Below, one piece after another: positions 36,381 through 48,700 of a DNA stretch of 64,000 bases. The notes beneath the pieces are model-generated. The model saw only the letters and a list, made by a program, of their open reading frames with translations. It ran no database searches and was not told where the DNA came from. Positions within the stretch are counted from its first letter, which is position 1; every line of letters begins with the position of its first letter. The DNA comes from Enoplosus armatus (Eukaryota; Chordata; Actinopteri; Centrarchiformes; Enoplosidae), in assembly GCF_043641665.1 (NCBI RefSeq), contig NC_092180.1:3658391-3722390 (forward strand), in the 5' to 3' direction. The position numbers and the translations under genes are program-made.

Positions 36381-37963
36381 GCTCTGATTGTGTTGAGGCC
36401 AGAGGAGCAACATGCTTATAAGTCTTGACCCGCAGACGAAGGCAGTGCAGCGGCAGTTGTCTCCCGCTGTGAAAAAAAAACGTTAAGAGCTGAAATGTAA
36501 AAGTTTTTCCACATTTTTTGACCTCTCCGGCTGTGAGCGCTGTTTGAAATGATGATGTTAGAACTACAGCTAACATGGAGGATTAGTTGTGGGGAAACTA
36601 ATGACGTCACATCCAGTACTGGGTGTTTTTATGCTGTTAATTTCCATGTAGAAAAATGATGGTATGAAACTCATCTTTATTGGTACAAAACAAGCTGATC
36701 AACATCTCACAAGAGCAGAGATGAAGGATATTTTAACTTAGTATTAGATGCAGGAGTGAGATTTTTAAGTAAAGTTGCAAAGAGTAAAGCTGAAATACCA
36801 TTTCGAGAATAAAGTTAAAATTATGGTTAGGGCATCCAGAGTCCGCCTGATCCCATTCAGACCATCTGACAGACACCTGACCCCGTTCGGGACTGCGTCT
36901 GGATGAGACAAAGCGCTCTTTATCGGAGGCCAACTGTTTGAAAACACTTCTGATCAACCTTTGTGAGGCTTATTGTCCACGCAAATGTTAACTTCATCAC
37001 CTCCTCAATGGGAAGCATCCTGGACTAAGAGGGGGAGCCAGAGGAGACGTCACACTGTTTTCACAAGTCAAAATAACTGCAGGCTGTCAGGAAATGCTAA
37101 AATGTGCACATGTAATCGGATCAACGTATATGACTCAAAGCAACCTACTCTATTATGGTTTATTCTCTCGCCTTTAATCTTGAAATGTCAAGTTTATTGT
37201 GGACATTACTGACTGATTGAAATTCGACTTTTTTCTTAAAATACAAAAAAAAAAAAAAATACCCCGTCGTACATTTTCAACCACAGTAAACGGCGCTGAT
37301 CGGCTATTAATTGAAAGACGTGATTTCCTTTAACAGATCACGAGCAAAACTCAACGAAGAGCAGATCAACAGTTGACTCGACGCGCTTCACTCAGCAGGA
37401 GAGAATAAAAATATGGCCCGTGGGTCTCCCGTACTTGTTATCTGAAAATCCACAATTCTCCGGCTCCAGATCTGCATCATTTCTCATTGGTTTCATCAGG
37501 TTTCATTCCTTTTCACCGCTCGCCAGCGCAGATCCCTCCTGGGCCAAAAATAAAATGGGCTTGAGTTGTTGGGCGCCTTTGCCAGCCTTTCCCACCAACC
37601 CCCTTCTCTCATCACCACAACATCAAAGCAACCCAACCAATTAACTATTCCCCGAAACGAGAGCAGCAAAGCATCGCCCCACACCCACCAGATCCCCCCG
37701 CACATTACCATAATCCAGTCTAATCATATTAACATAGGCCACAGATGAGCAGGAGGAGACACGGCTGCTCTGGCTCTGCTGTGTTCGTTCAACCTCTTAG
37801 TGTGGGTGTGAATGCGTCCGGGCACTTTCACACTGCACATGTTGCGTCTCTCTGCGGCGCGATGTACTGCGTGACTTCGATAGAGCTCCACACTCCCCGA
37901 CATGCTACGCGTTATATGCTAAACGTCTTCCTGCAGAACAGAGCGTGCTAGAATGTCACCATT

Positions 37964-38060
37964 ACATGCTAATATTCATGTTAACATGCTAACAAACAAA
38001 CAAACAGTAAATGCTAATTCGCATGGTAACATGATACACGCTGCTAACAAGCTAACGTTA
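37964..38060 (+). repeat. ATGCTAAC-type degenerate tandem motif
   Basis: Several variants of 'acatgctaa(c/t)' occur close together: 'ttacatgctaatattcatg', 'ttaacatgctaac', 'aaatgctaattcgcatgg' and 'ctaacaagctaac', with (CAAA)n between. Such 'gctaacatgcta' patches recur in fish genomes. Related words occur near 38720-38870 and 58540. Confidence 0.45.
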
Positions 38061-38533
38061 CAAATGTCAGGTCGCGTCAAACCATTTAGGCAAACGCCGG
38101 CCCTTAAACGTCCGTCTGAGGATGCTGATTTACGTAAAATCCGCATAATGATTTCTAAGTGTTTGCCCTTAGCTGTTTAAATATTCCCTTATGCGTTGCT
38201 AGGAGGTCTTTAGTATCCATTTCCATCAAATAAAAGTTCATTAAAAGTGAAATAAATTGTGGGGCGATTGAAGAGGAGGAGGAGGAGGAGGCCGGGGAAA
38301 CTCACTGGACACTATGAGCAATGTCACAGTAGTATTTTAATTTAGTCAGTTACATCTTCTGCTCGTGTGCGTTTGTTAAAGTTTCTTTGGTTCCTTCGAG
38401 GAGAACGCAGATCTCAGCGTCGTTCTCGTCTCTCTCCGTCTTCCTTCTCCCTTTTTTCGTATTCTCTTGCTGACAACAACAACAACAACAACGCTGTCAA
38501 GTAACGTTAAACGATGATGATGTGAGTGACCAC

Positions 38534-38547
38534 GTAACCATGGTAAC
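38534..38547 (+). promoter_or_regulatory. RFX X-box-like motif (candidate)
   Basis: GTAACC AT GGTAAC fits the RFX X-box pattern GTNRCC-N2-RGYAAC. The identical 14-mer occurs reverse-complemented at 28692-28705. Function is inferred from the motif only. Confidence 0.4.
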
Positions 38548-38917
38548 CGAAGCGTGTTGCGACAGTAACTGCCGCGAAGGCCTCAGTCTGAACACCGAGA
38601 CGACCTGAGAGGCTTTATGCTGCTAAATGAACAAAAGTTTGAAACTGAAGGCAGTTCATGCAACCGGGAACTGAATCTCAACGTGCTAAATGTGTGTGTG
38701 TCAACATGCTATTCCTACACGTTAACATTAGCTTGTTAGCGAGGATCAGTGTTGGGCAGTAACACATCATTTAGTAGGTTAGATGCTAGCATTGCACAGG
38801 GGCTGGAGGTGCGGGAAACGACTCCTGGTAAATGTTATTTACATGTGTTCTTAGCTTGTTAGCGTTAGCCACTGGTAAGGCTACGTTCAGGAGTCCCCTG
38901 GTTTTGTTCAGAGCTGG

Positions 38918-38920
<3 letters not shown>

Positions 38921-38954
<34 letters not shown>
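38921..38954. repeat. (GT)n microsatellite
   Basis: Perfect 34-bp run in the 3' flank. Confidence 0.95.
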
Positions 38955-38955
<1 letters not shown>

Positions 38956-39397
38956 TTCAGTGCAGCAAAACCACGATGTCTCATTCTCTATTTCTACACG
39001 TGTTGAACACAGAAAAACGTCACGTCCATGTTCATGTCCGTACACAAGCCTTGGAGGAGCCTCTAACATGCAGAACATGAACTGACGAGAGCATCTTTAA
39101 AGTGGATGTTTCCTTCGACATCAAGATTTTATTCTCGTCCATGTGTCTGTCAAAGAGAAATCTGTTGTGCTTCCTGGATTACCAGTGCTTCTCTCTCTCT
39201 CTCTCTCTCTGTGTCAGTGATATAGTCTCTCCACCGCCATGTCTCAGTGTCAGGACGTTTATAGCTCTGCCACATTGCCGGCTGTATTAATTATCCTTGC
39301 ACAGGCAGCTGCTGGTGGTATTGCGTGTTTGTCAGGTTAGCCTTCGTCTGCTGCTGATGGATACGGGGCAAGACGCGGTGAAGGCTGAGCACCATAT

Positions 39398-39399
<2 letters not shown>

Positions 39400-39470
<71 letters not shown>
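39400..39470. repeat. (TG)n microsatellite, interrupted
   Basis: 71-bp TG array with one CG and one TA interruption. It lies next to an AT-rich candidate regulatory block that starts near 39500. A (CT)n run also occurs at 39189-39210. Confidence 0.95.
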
Positions 39471-41272
39471 GCTTACTCTGGGGCCAGCACTCTGCATGCA
39501 GTGTTTATATGGACTTAATTGGCCGCCAGTGGTATTATTGTAATCTGGAGCTCATTTGGCACGAGTGGAGTTGCTCTGAAATAATTCTCTAAATCAGAGT
39601 CATGCTTTCCATGCGCTCATCTTTTCCCATGTGGTCTTCCTTAATATATATTTTTAGACTAAATATTTTATTATTACAGTTTACATTATTTGGACTTTTA
39701 CTTGAGGAGGCTCCTGAGAGCTTTTATAAAATCATATTGGAATTTAGCATTTTCTGACAGAAGTGTGAATAGTTTCTGTTTGAATTTTGTCCAAATGTGA
39801 AACTTCATTAAATTAGATTGAAAGTTCATTGGCTAATGATAGAGCTTTCCTAATTATTTTGTTTTTAAAGCTGATTACCTCCCCTGCAGAGTGGATTGAT
39901 GCTGTCTTCTCTTTACCTTCTGAGTTTTAAAGGAGTCTCTGAGAGCTGATTGAACTGGAAGAGAATTGACCTTTCAACCAGAGTAACAATGCGTGATTAT
40001 CACGAGTGGATCAGCTGAATGATGGGAGATGATTGGTACCTCCGCCGCTTCTTTACATCACCGCCGATACAAACGATGTGTCTAATGGTATATAATTTCC
40101 CTCCCTCCTGATTTTCACTCTCCTGTCTCGCTCTTTTCTTGCCACTGTTGTAATTAGCTGTGTGGACTTTAGAAGATTACCATGATTACAGTTATTGGGA
40201 CCCATTGTTCCATTATTTACTAATCAGGAACATTGCTCAACGGACATTCAAGATCCTTGACAATCTAACATGTCAGCGTAAAATCTCCACATCAACAAAT
40301 TATAAAATACTGGGCCAACATATGAATTAGCTCTGACAGATAAACACACAGGTTTTTAAACCCCTTATTGTTCCAGATTCTGCAGAAATTGCCATTTTAT
40401 ATATGAATTTAGAACTTAAACAATAAGCAGAAAAGTAGTTTTAGTAAACGCGACCGTATAACCTCAAATAAAAGGTGCATTTACTAGTTTTCTCTGAGCT
40501 GGTGGGCTAGGAGGAATAAATGTATATTATGCATTGAAAATATCTATTTTATTTTTGTTTGTTTGCTTCCAGGCGGCTGTCGCTGTCGGCTTATCGTACA
40601 GAAAACTCCGCTGCAGCTTCAGCTTTCATGTCAGTTTAGTGAAAAGCAGGAGATTCTCAACAATCATCCAAAAACCTTCCTAGAAGCAGAGCAGCAGGTC
40701 GATACGACGCTAGACGTAAACAGGCAGGCAGACACCGTGAACAGCAGTGCAGTGCAGAGGTCAATACTTCATTAATGTCTGATTAATGTCTTCAAGCTGA
40801 TTAATTCAATTGAGCCCTTTATTACGCTGGGTGTATTAATAGAAGTGAAGGAGTCCCTCAGCAGGAGACGCTGTCTGCCATATGGGGGAGCATTATGGCT
40901 GCGTTGGCTGGGAGGGTGCAGCCATCCCAGAGGATGCCAACCACAGTACAGGGAGGGTCAAGAGGGCACGCTGGGAGAGGCGGGAGGTTTGGCAGCCTGG
41001 ACCATGAACTGACTCAGCAGCCGAGGCCTGAGGTACATTCAGGCTCTTGTGTATGGTTTTGGTTCTGCAAAACAAACTTCCCAGTGCTGGAGTTCCATAC
41101 AACATTCACCCCACTAAAGTTTTATTTTTAGTTTAATACTAAATTTGCTTTTACTTTATTTACTTATTTGTTTTTGAGAGCACAAGACTTCTTTCTATAG
41201 CTGCCATTTTGTGCCAAATGTTCAGCAAATTTATCGGAGGATCACACAGCTCAGCCTCCCTGGAACCTTGTT

Positions 41273-41315
41273 TCAGAATCAGAATCAGAAATACTTTATT
41301 GATCCTGGGGGGTAT
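41273..41315 (+). repeat. Short fragment of a common fish retroelement-like repeat
   Basis: Contains 'cagaatcagaatcagaaa' followed by 'tactttattgatcctgggg'. This phrase marks many dispersed repeats in fish genomes. Only about 43 bases are recognisable. Confidence 0.5.
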
Positions 41316-44300
41316 TACACGAGGGGTACTGCAGGAGTATGGGGTACCGGGGCGGTCCTTATATAACCAGAGTGAGAGCTGTGTCTGCGTTCTCGTCAGG
41401 AGGTCAGACATGTTCTCGGTGGTGTTGAATTAGTGAGTTTCAATATGGTGAGTTCAAGTGAAAACTGACATTTTAAGACCTTGTTGTTTTTGTCAAAAAT
41501 GATGAGTTATAAAGTCCAAGGACCTCCGAGGCATTTTAACAAATGTACTTTTTAACCAGTAATCTTGGAGCTATCAAAACATTTTCCACTTATTAAATGT
41601 GGAGCAACACAGCGGCTGTTCAATCGCACACAAACAGGGTAAACACCATTCGTGGCACTTCATCTCCGAAAAAACCGCCGCAAACAAAATCAAAAATCGA
41701 TGCGATCCGACAGCGTTTGAGTATCTGAGGAGGATTTTTCATTTAATCCTGTGGAATTTCTCCTTGTTTCTGTGAAACAGTCTGTTGGCGCCAGCGTTTC
41801 TTCCTTTACGCCGATGACGCAAACCCCTGGCACACACACACACACACACACACACTCCGGCTCACTCAGACGCACTACAGCTGTTATAGTTGGCACACAG
41901 TGTCAATTGTGTTTGCCCTGGGAGTTAACAGCAGCCACTCGACATGAGGCGCCGCCGCGCCCTCGGCCCCTCTGCCTGCACATGACAAAAGATCTGTTTC
42001 TATCTCGGCGATGGCGGCTTAATTGAGTATGATAACCTCTGTGTCACAGTTGTTTATCCAGCCGCTCTCCTTCCCGCGCCACGCACTGTGAATTTCAATA
42101 CGTTTGATCAGAGAATGTGAAAGTATTTGAACTCTCCATTACGGTGGCTGAAGTGCTCTGCCTTGAGGAGCTCTTTATTCTTCAGTGGAAATGCTCCATG
42201 CACACAAACCAGGACTTGAAAAATGTATGCGACAATAAAAGTGTCAGGTTTGGACTTTATTCAAACCAAAGAGGTTAATAATCAGTCCTTTCTTTATGCA
42301 AAACTTTATCATTTAGTTTGCAGATGGAGCTAGATGTCATGATCTCTCGTCTTTACGGAGTTACGTTTATATGTTACTAATGACGTTATTATTACGATGC
42401 CTTGGCTATGTTCAGAGACAACGTTGTTTTGAGTGAATGAAGCGCTCCAGTTGTGTACCAGAGTCACAGTGAGGTGAATGAAACACTGGACTTTGGGCTC
42501 CAGAAACAGGGTTTCGCTTCCTGAGTCCCGTCGGTGGTTGCGTTTGGCAACAAAAGCACTAATCTTTTCTCTAACCGTCCTTTTGTTGCCCAAACACAAC
42601 CATGAATGTTTAATAATGCTGTGGCTCCTGTAAGCAGATATTGTGCAGCAAGATTTGTGAGGAAAACAAATGCAATACGTTGTCAGTGAACGTTTTACAG
42701 ATTCGTTCAGGAACGTTAATTCACTCAATTTCCTCATTATGTTTATAATGAACGTCATCCGGGCAGCATTAAAAGGTATTTGTTGTTGCAGATTATTTGT
42801 ATATAAACAGACAGAGTTGCCAAAAAGACATGACTCCGAATTAATGCTGATGTTATTCATTCAACTGTTTGCTAACAAGTTCGCCAGGTCAACTTAAAAG
42901 GTGATAATACGTCTGTGTTGTTTTTACAGTGGCCTTTACAATCACTTTTTCAGTTTTTAACCGAGTAGTTTTAGTCGCCTAAACTGAACCAAGCCTTCAG
43001 CACGGCGGTGGCAGATCAGAGGAGCTCATCACACGGGTGGTTTGACAAAGGGCCCAGTATATTCGTCCAGCGGGCGGGACTGTTACGCCACATGACGCTG
43101 GTGTTGTCAGACAGACAGTTCTCTGAGCACAAGTCTAAACAAAATCCATTAATTGCTTCTTTTTTTTTTTGTAAATTGTGTCTCTCAGGTGCTGATCAGA
43201 GTATTCAGCTGAAGGTTGGCTCTCACCCGGAGCGTCCCCCCCAGCCCCCCCTCTGTGTACGACTGTGTCTCAGTGCTGTGGCCTCGAGTCCAGGGTTGAA
43301 TCATTTAATTAGCACTGATTCTTTTCTTTTTATTTTTGCGTGTGACAAGCCATGTAGGTGCACGGCCTCCTTTAATTGAATGGCCTTCTTTGTAATAATT
43401 ACTGTCTTTGTGGGCGCAAAGGGAGATTGCAAAGATACCCCCCCCGGAAGTGAGAGAAGGTGAGGAAACGATGCTCAGAAACACAAAACAGGCTTTTTCT
43501 CAGATGTGAGTTTGCATTATGGTATCTAATCCGTGTGTTTGGTATAGAATAATAAAGCTAGTTCGTTTATTTGAGGAAAAACACAAGCAGGTGGAAAATA
43601 TAAGTGCACAACTATTCTACTAATCCCTACTACTACTTACTACTAATTAAATCGCTGCTGAGGATGTCGAGAGAGATTCAGGGGCAGAGCAGATCTATAT
43701 GAATGCAGGCAACATTCTTCATGTTTCACAGGGTAATGACCATCATGATGGCTGTGATTTGATCTGAGCATTTTTTGCCCCCCACCTCATTCACAAAGCT
43801 CAACTGTGACGTTCGCTAGCGGCAGAGAGCGGGAGCTCAAAGGGTTTAAGGAGCGTTCGTCATTGTTCTTGTTGCTATGCAACTCACTAATTAGCCTTAG
43901 CTTGCTAACCTAAAGAAACAAAGGGGGTCAGGTTGTTAAAAATAAAAATATATAAGAGGGAGGAAAGTAATTGCTCTCCTTGCTCCTGAAGAAGAGGTTG
44001 AAGAGCTCCCCGTGAACACCAAGGGACAAGTTGGAGGTTAATTCTTGGGATTTTGTTGCATCTGCATTAAATTTGGCTGAAAATGTGATTTTTTTTCTCC
44101 TGTCTCAGTTAACAATATGGATTCAAATGCTGCTCTTGATTGGTTAACTGACTTTCTCTGTATATCTGTTGGCTGTAAACCTACTGAATGTAACACATTT
44201 TACAGAGTAGTTTTGGTGGCAGAAAGAATTAAAGTTGCCTTTCCTGTCGACAAAACCTGGGACAAAATCTGTTTCTAACTTAATAACATAACACAGATGA

Positions 44301-45528
44301 CAAATGCTGCTGATTAATCACATCGACTTCATAATGACAGATTATCTGCAGTTAAACTTCTTAGGATTGTCAGAGGAAGCAGAAGTCATCATCGGCGGCG
44401 GCCTACAGCGGCGTCGATCCTCTGATGGAGGAAAGCGTGGTGACAGATCAGGGGAGGAGCAGCAGGATGAAGACCTGGGACAGGTGGATGAGTCAGGCCG
44501 CTCTGCACTTCAACGGGATTGGTTGCAGTTCTGTCTCCGGTGTTTGACGGGTCCACAAAGATCTCTCCGACACATGGATACTTCACTGAACTCCACCTAC
44601 TCTGCGTTTACTGCTCCTACAAGCCTCTCTGCGCACTCCCTGGCCTGTTTCCATGTATAAAACATCCAAATTCTCTCTCTCATCAGCAGCAGTGTTCACT
44701 CTCTGTTCCACTGGATCAGTATAATCGCAAAGACACTGCAGAATCTCCTGAATATGTACGCACATAAAATTTCTGTCCCTTGTCAAAATTCCTCGGCTTT
44801 ATACGCCAACCCATAAACCTAGAGGGCGGATCTGGAGTCTAAAATCCTTTTTCGAAGAGTAGTTAGGATCATCAAAACCCTATTCTACCTCATTCACATT
44901 ATGTATGTATACTTAAAGAACTAGTGCCGACACAGACAGCTTGATCACTTTGAACATTTGTAAAAGCTGCACATGAACACACCAGCAGGCCAGCTAACCT
45001 GTGATGTCATTATTATTAGATAGTGCCAAACTGCATTACATGGTGCCACTAATTGCATGAAACTGTTTGAAAACTTTTTGCCACTCAGTAAATGTAACAC
45101 GGTGAAAGTGAGGTGATGTAGCTGATGTTCATGGAACATTTGCAGTCAGATTAAGGCCAAGAAACTAGTCGACCTGACCAAAGATCAGGGTGTGCTTTCC
45201 GACACCAAAAGAGTGATAGAAGAAGTTGTGCGAAGAACAAAGGGAGCTCACCTGTGCACGTCCGGCCAAGTGTTGTGGGTTTCACACTGTTTTATGATCA
45301 CACAAGCACATTAACTCCTACGTTCTCCAAAAAAACACAGTATTTAGGAACACACAGCTAGCGAGCTTAACAGCTATTCACGGGTATTATTAGCTGGTGC
45401 CTCATTCTTGAGCGATTTTTGTTTCTCTCCCTTTGAGCTGCTTCGGATCTTCTTTTTCACGTTTCCTGCAGAATTGTGTCAAAGCCTGACGTTTGTTTCA
45501 ATCACTATAAGTGCAAAAGTTGAGCAGT
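41316..45528. other. 3' flank, no gene identified
   Basis: One CA array (41831) and a region at 42530-42990 that resembles a decayed repeat ('gcgtttggcaacaaaagcac', 'agttttagtcgcctaaactg'). 43290-43430 has clustered TAATTA/ATTTAATT words and may be regulatory. No exon-like segment recognised. Confidence 0.55.
41831..41855. repeat. (CA)n microsatellite
   Basis: Perfect 25-bp run. Confidence 0.95.
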
Positions 45529-45768
45529 GAAAGGAACGGGAAATATGTTCTCGCCAAGAGTTAAATGAGAAGATTGCTACCAGTCTCATGTTTGTACGGT
45601 AAATATAACCACCTGCAGCTAAGTTTGCTAAGCTTAGCGCAAAGACTAGCAAGCAGTAGCTTCACATTTAGCATGCAAGACACGAGAGTGGTGTCAATCT
45701 TGTCATCTAACTCTCAGGAAGAAAGCATGTGTAAGTGTATATTCCAAAATGTCAAAGTATTCCTTCAA
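45529..45768. mobile_element. Palindromic MITE (long imperfect inverted arms)
   Basis: Left arm core GAGTTAAATGAGAAGATTG (45558-45576) pairs with the reverse complement of 45695-45713, with 2 mismatches in 19. Pairing continues outward (GGGAAATATGTT against AACATACACTT-like sequence) and inward (TCTCATGTTTGTACGGTAAAT against ATTTAGCATGCAAGACACGAGA). The spacer includes 'gctaagcttagcgcaaagac'. The arm sequence matches a very common teleost repeat ending 'aaaatgtcgaactattcctt' (from memory). No coding capacity. Confidence 0.75.
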
Positions 45769-48700
45769 TCCTCAACTCACATTTTGCTGTTGACATACGT
45801 GCATTACACTACAAAAATGGTGGAAAGCATTTCACTTCCTGTGAAGACTCATCGGCTGTAGGCTGTCGGGATAAGTCTGCCATTGACCGACTATTCTTCC
45901 GCCATCTGCAAGTGCGCCGTCGCTGCATCCTGGACTTGGACGATTGCGATTGGTTTAAAGAAATACAAAGCGTGGAGCGGTCTGGCTAAGAGAACACAAG
46001 TACACAAACATAAGTGTTGTCTTAACATCTTCTAGGAGGTGAGGACGAGCGTGCGAGTACATGTGAGGAGTTATCACCAGCTACCCTAAAATCCATTTCA
46101 GTCTTTCTCCAGTCATTAAGAATGAGGCTCACATACCCAAGGCCACTCAGACCGATCTGTGATTGGTTGACGGTCTTTGTTGCCCGCCGCGGTCCTTTCC
46201 AAGTGCACAAAGGTCAGGCTTGAAAGCTCTCATTGGAAGGGAAAAAAAAACTGGAATGATGAAAGAAAGGCAACAGGGAGAAGCTACAGATTGATGGTCT
46301 CCAGTAAGCAGACAGAAAAGAGGAATCGTGTCCTGGGGGAGAAAGAGACAAATGTTGAAAGAGTTGTTTGTTGCACTGATTGAAAGGATTGTGGAGATGA
46401 CAGAACATTTGGTGCACGAGGTCTGCTTGCTGCTTCTGCCGCCTGCAACTGGTTAGTCGCTTTAATGCCTCCTTCCTGAGTGTATTGATTCAAATTATGT
46501 GCAAACACAAGAATATGCACGCACGCTGACAAACACAGACACACACACACAGAAATACACGGCAGCTCTTCTCCCCGACTTTGACATGTGTTTTTATTAA
46601 AGTAAGCAGCTGCTCGATAGTGCTAAGGAGTAATGGGGATTGACTTTGGCATAATTATACAAACCCCTGCATGAATTTGGTCCTAATGGAAGCTGAACAC
46701 TTAACCCAGACTAAATGCAGAAGGGCAGATCAATGCTGAGGGGCTTTTTTTTTTTTTTCTCTTTCACTCGAGCAGCAGCCAGCTTTCTCCAAAACAGGAC
46801 ATTTACATATGCAATGCATCTCCTTTAAGATAATCACAGCAAAGCAGGAGTCCCGGCGCCTCGGGACCAATCAGGTGGTGATGCCTGAAGAAATGAAGAT
46901 GCATGTCTGAAAAACCCTCTTGTGAGGGAAATATACTGCAAACACACTCAGAAACATGCAAACGCACGCTCTTGCATGCATGAGCGCGGCCCAGTTTCAG
47001 ATACTATGGACGAGATGCCGATTGCAGATACCAAATGACGAGAAGCACAACAGCCCCTCTCATGTTTAAGGCGCAGGGACGCACTGACAGCAGCTCGCCG
47101 TCTTAAACCAGCAATCAATACCTTTAATCCCAGTCTTTGCCCCACATGACCCACATGGTGCCCCAGGTAAAAATGGATTTGGAAGTCATTTATTCAGCTT
47201 CATGTTTTTTTCTGTGTTATTGTACGTGTTGTAAATGTTACTGTTGTTTTAATCCCTCCACACTGTCTAGTGGAGGGCAGCAAACACACATATTCATACG
47301 GTGTCTCGCAATCGAATCGAGCAGAAATCAGGACGACAAGGACGCGATCCCTCACTGGCTTCCCTTTTGTTTCACCAGGACCCCCGACCGACCACGGAGG
47401 TAGCCCTGAAGAGCCTGGAAAAGCTATTTTTGTGGGTGTGACGTCATCCCAATGTAAAGGCTATTGGCTGAGCAGGACCAAGTGGGCGGGGTTGATGCGG
47501 TGGGTCGCACACAGGAAGTGAGAAAACTTCCACATGACCCCAAGTCTCTGCAGTGGTGAGTGTGACAGACACAACCAGCTTCTATGCTTGACTCCAACTG
47601 TTAATCTCAAAGAATATCAGAGTTTTTCTCTCGTAAATTCACGACTTTAATCTCAGAAGTTTTTTCTTGCAGTATTACCCTCCTCCCCTGGCTCCGTATT
47701 GACATATATATATACTTTTTTTTTACCTACAGTGGCCCTTATACACTGTCGTAGACATTGGTACAAACACCTGGTCGGTTTTTTATTTTGTTTTTGACAG
47801 ATTTTGAGTCACTGCTGAGGGCCGGGTTGTACTAGAAAAGAACTGGTTCGTATCAAATGTGTTTATAGCTCTTGCGAGCGGTCTGTTCCAAAAGGCCGGC
47901 CGTCATAGAGAGAAGGGAGACATGATAATCGTTTAAATACGCTTTCAGAGCGTCTCTCCTTGTGTTGCACTCGGTTGTTCACATGAAAAGTTCCAGCTTT
48001 GGTTATGTAAAAACAAACAAAAAGAGGGCTAGAGAGAGAAGTTCAAACCCTGCTTACTGTCTCACCTCCACACAGCTGACCAATCGCTGCGTGAACGTCC
48101 ATTTGTTCGTTTTTGGAAAGTTACAGAAATGGTCGGACACAAGCGTCCTCTCTACTGTTGTTCAGTCGGCGGCTGCAGACAAGACGTGTGCTGCCTCTGT
48201 GACACCAGCTGCTTCCTTTCACCTGCCAGCGATGAGCTTCACTGAGACACGTGGGAGGTCAATACTTTCCCCCCCAGATCCTGATCTCTCCCTGCAAGTG
48301 CCCCGACCAACCAGCAGGCAGTCGTTTATCTACAACCTCACAGACAAACGGTGGTGAAAAAAATGAGTTTTGCTAATTGTGGTTAACTGACATTTTGTAA
48401 TGCCCCAAATTGCAGTATTCATACAGAAAACGCTGATGTTACTACAGTCTGAGTGTTGTGGCCGAGTCATATATTAATAATCCATTTACTAATGCAGAGA
48501 TGCAGCACACAAAGCCTCTTCGTCACCACACAAGCTACAAATTTAGTGTTACAGCCACTGTGTTAAGGACAGGGGAGCGAGCACACTCTGCCTCCCTTTT
48601 GTCTGGCCCATTGACATGTAAATGTCCTCCTGCTATAAGGCATCAGCAGAGAGCAGTGAGAGAAAAAACCCCACTGAATTGAAATGTCAATAGTAATTTT

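Larger units (their letters stand above)
35578..41272. other. 3' flank, no gene identified
   Basis: Contains the 36343 hairpin, the ATGCTAAC-type patch, (ACA)n at 38473-38491, (GGA)n at 38270-38290, an RFX-like site and GT arrays. 39500-40270 is AT-balanced, low in repeats and rich in TAAT/ATTA words. Reading frames are short with no recognised similarity. Confidence 0.6.

Noticed and set aside
42330..42860. 176-codon open frame on -
   Set aside because: No recognisable domain. The region resembles a decayed dispersed repeat ('gcgtttggcaacaaaagcac', 'gtcgcctaaactgaacc'), so coding is unlikely. I could not bound the repeat well enough to list it.
44304..44660. 118-codon open frame with an acidic, Arg-rich middle
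   Set aside because: No known protein recognised and no clear splice sites around it. It could be an exon of an unknown gene, but I cannot support that.
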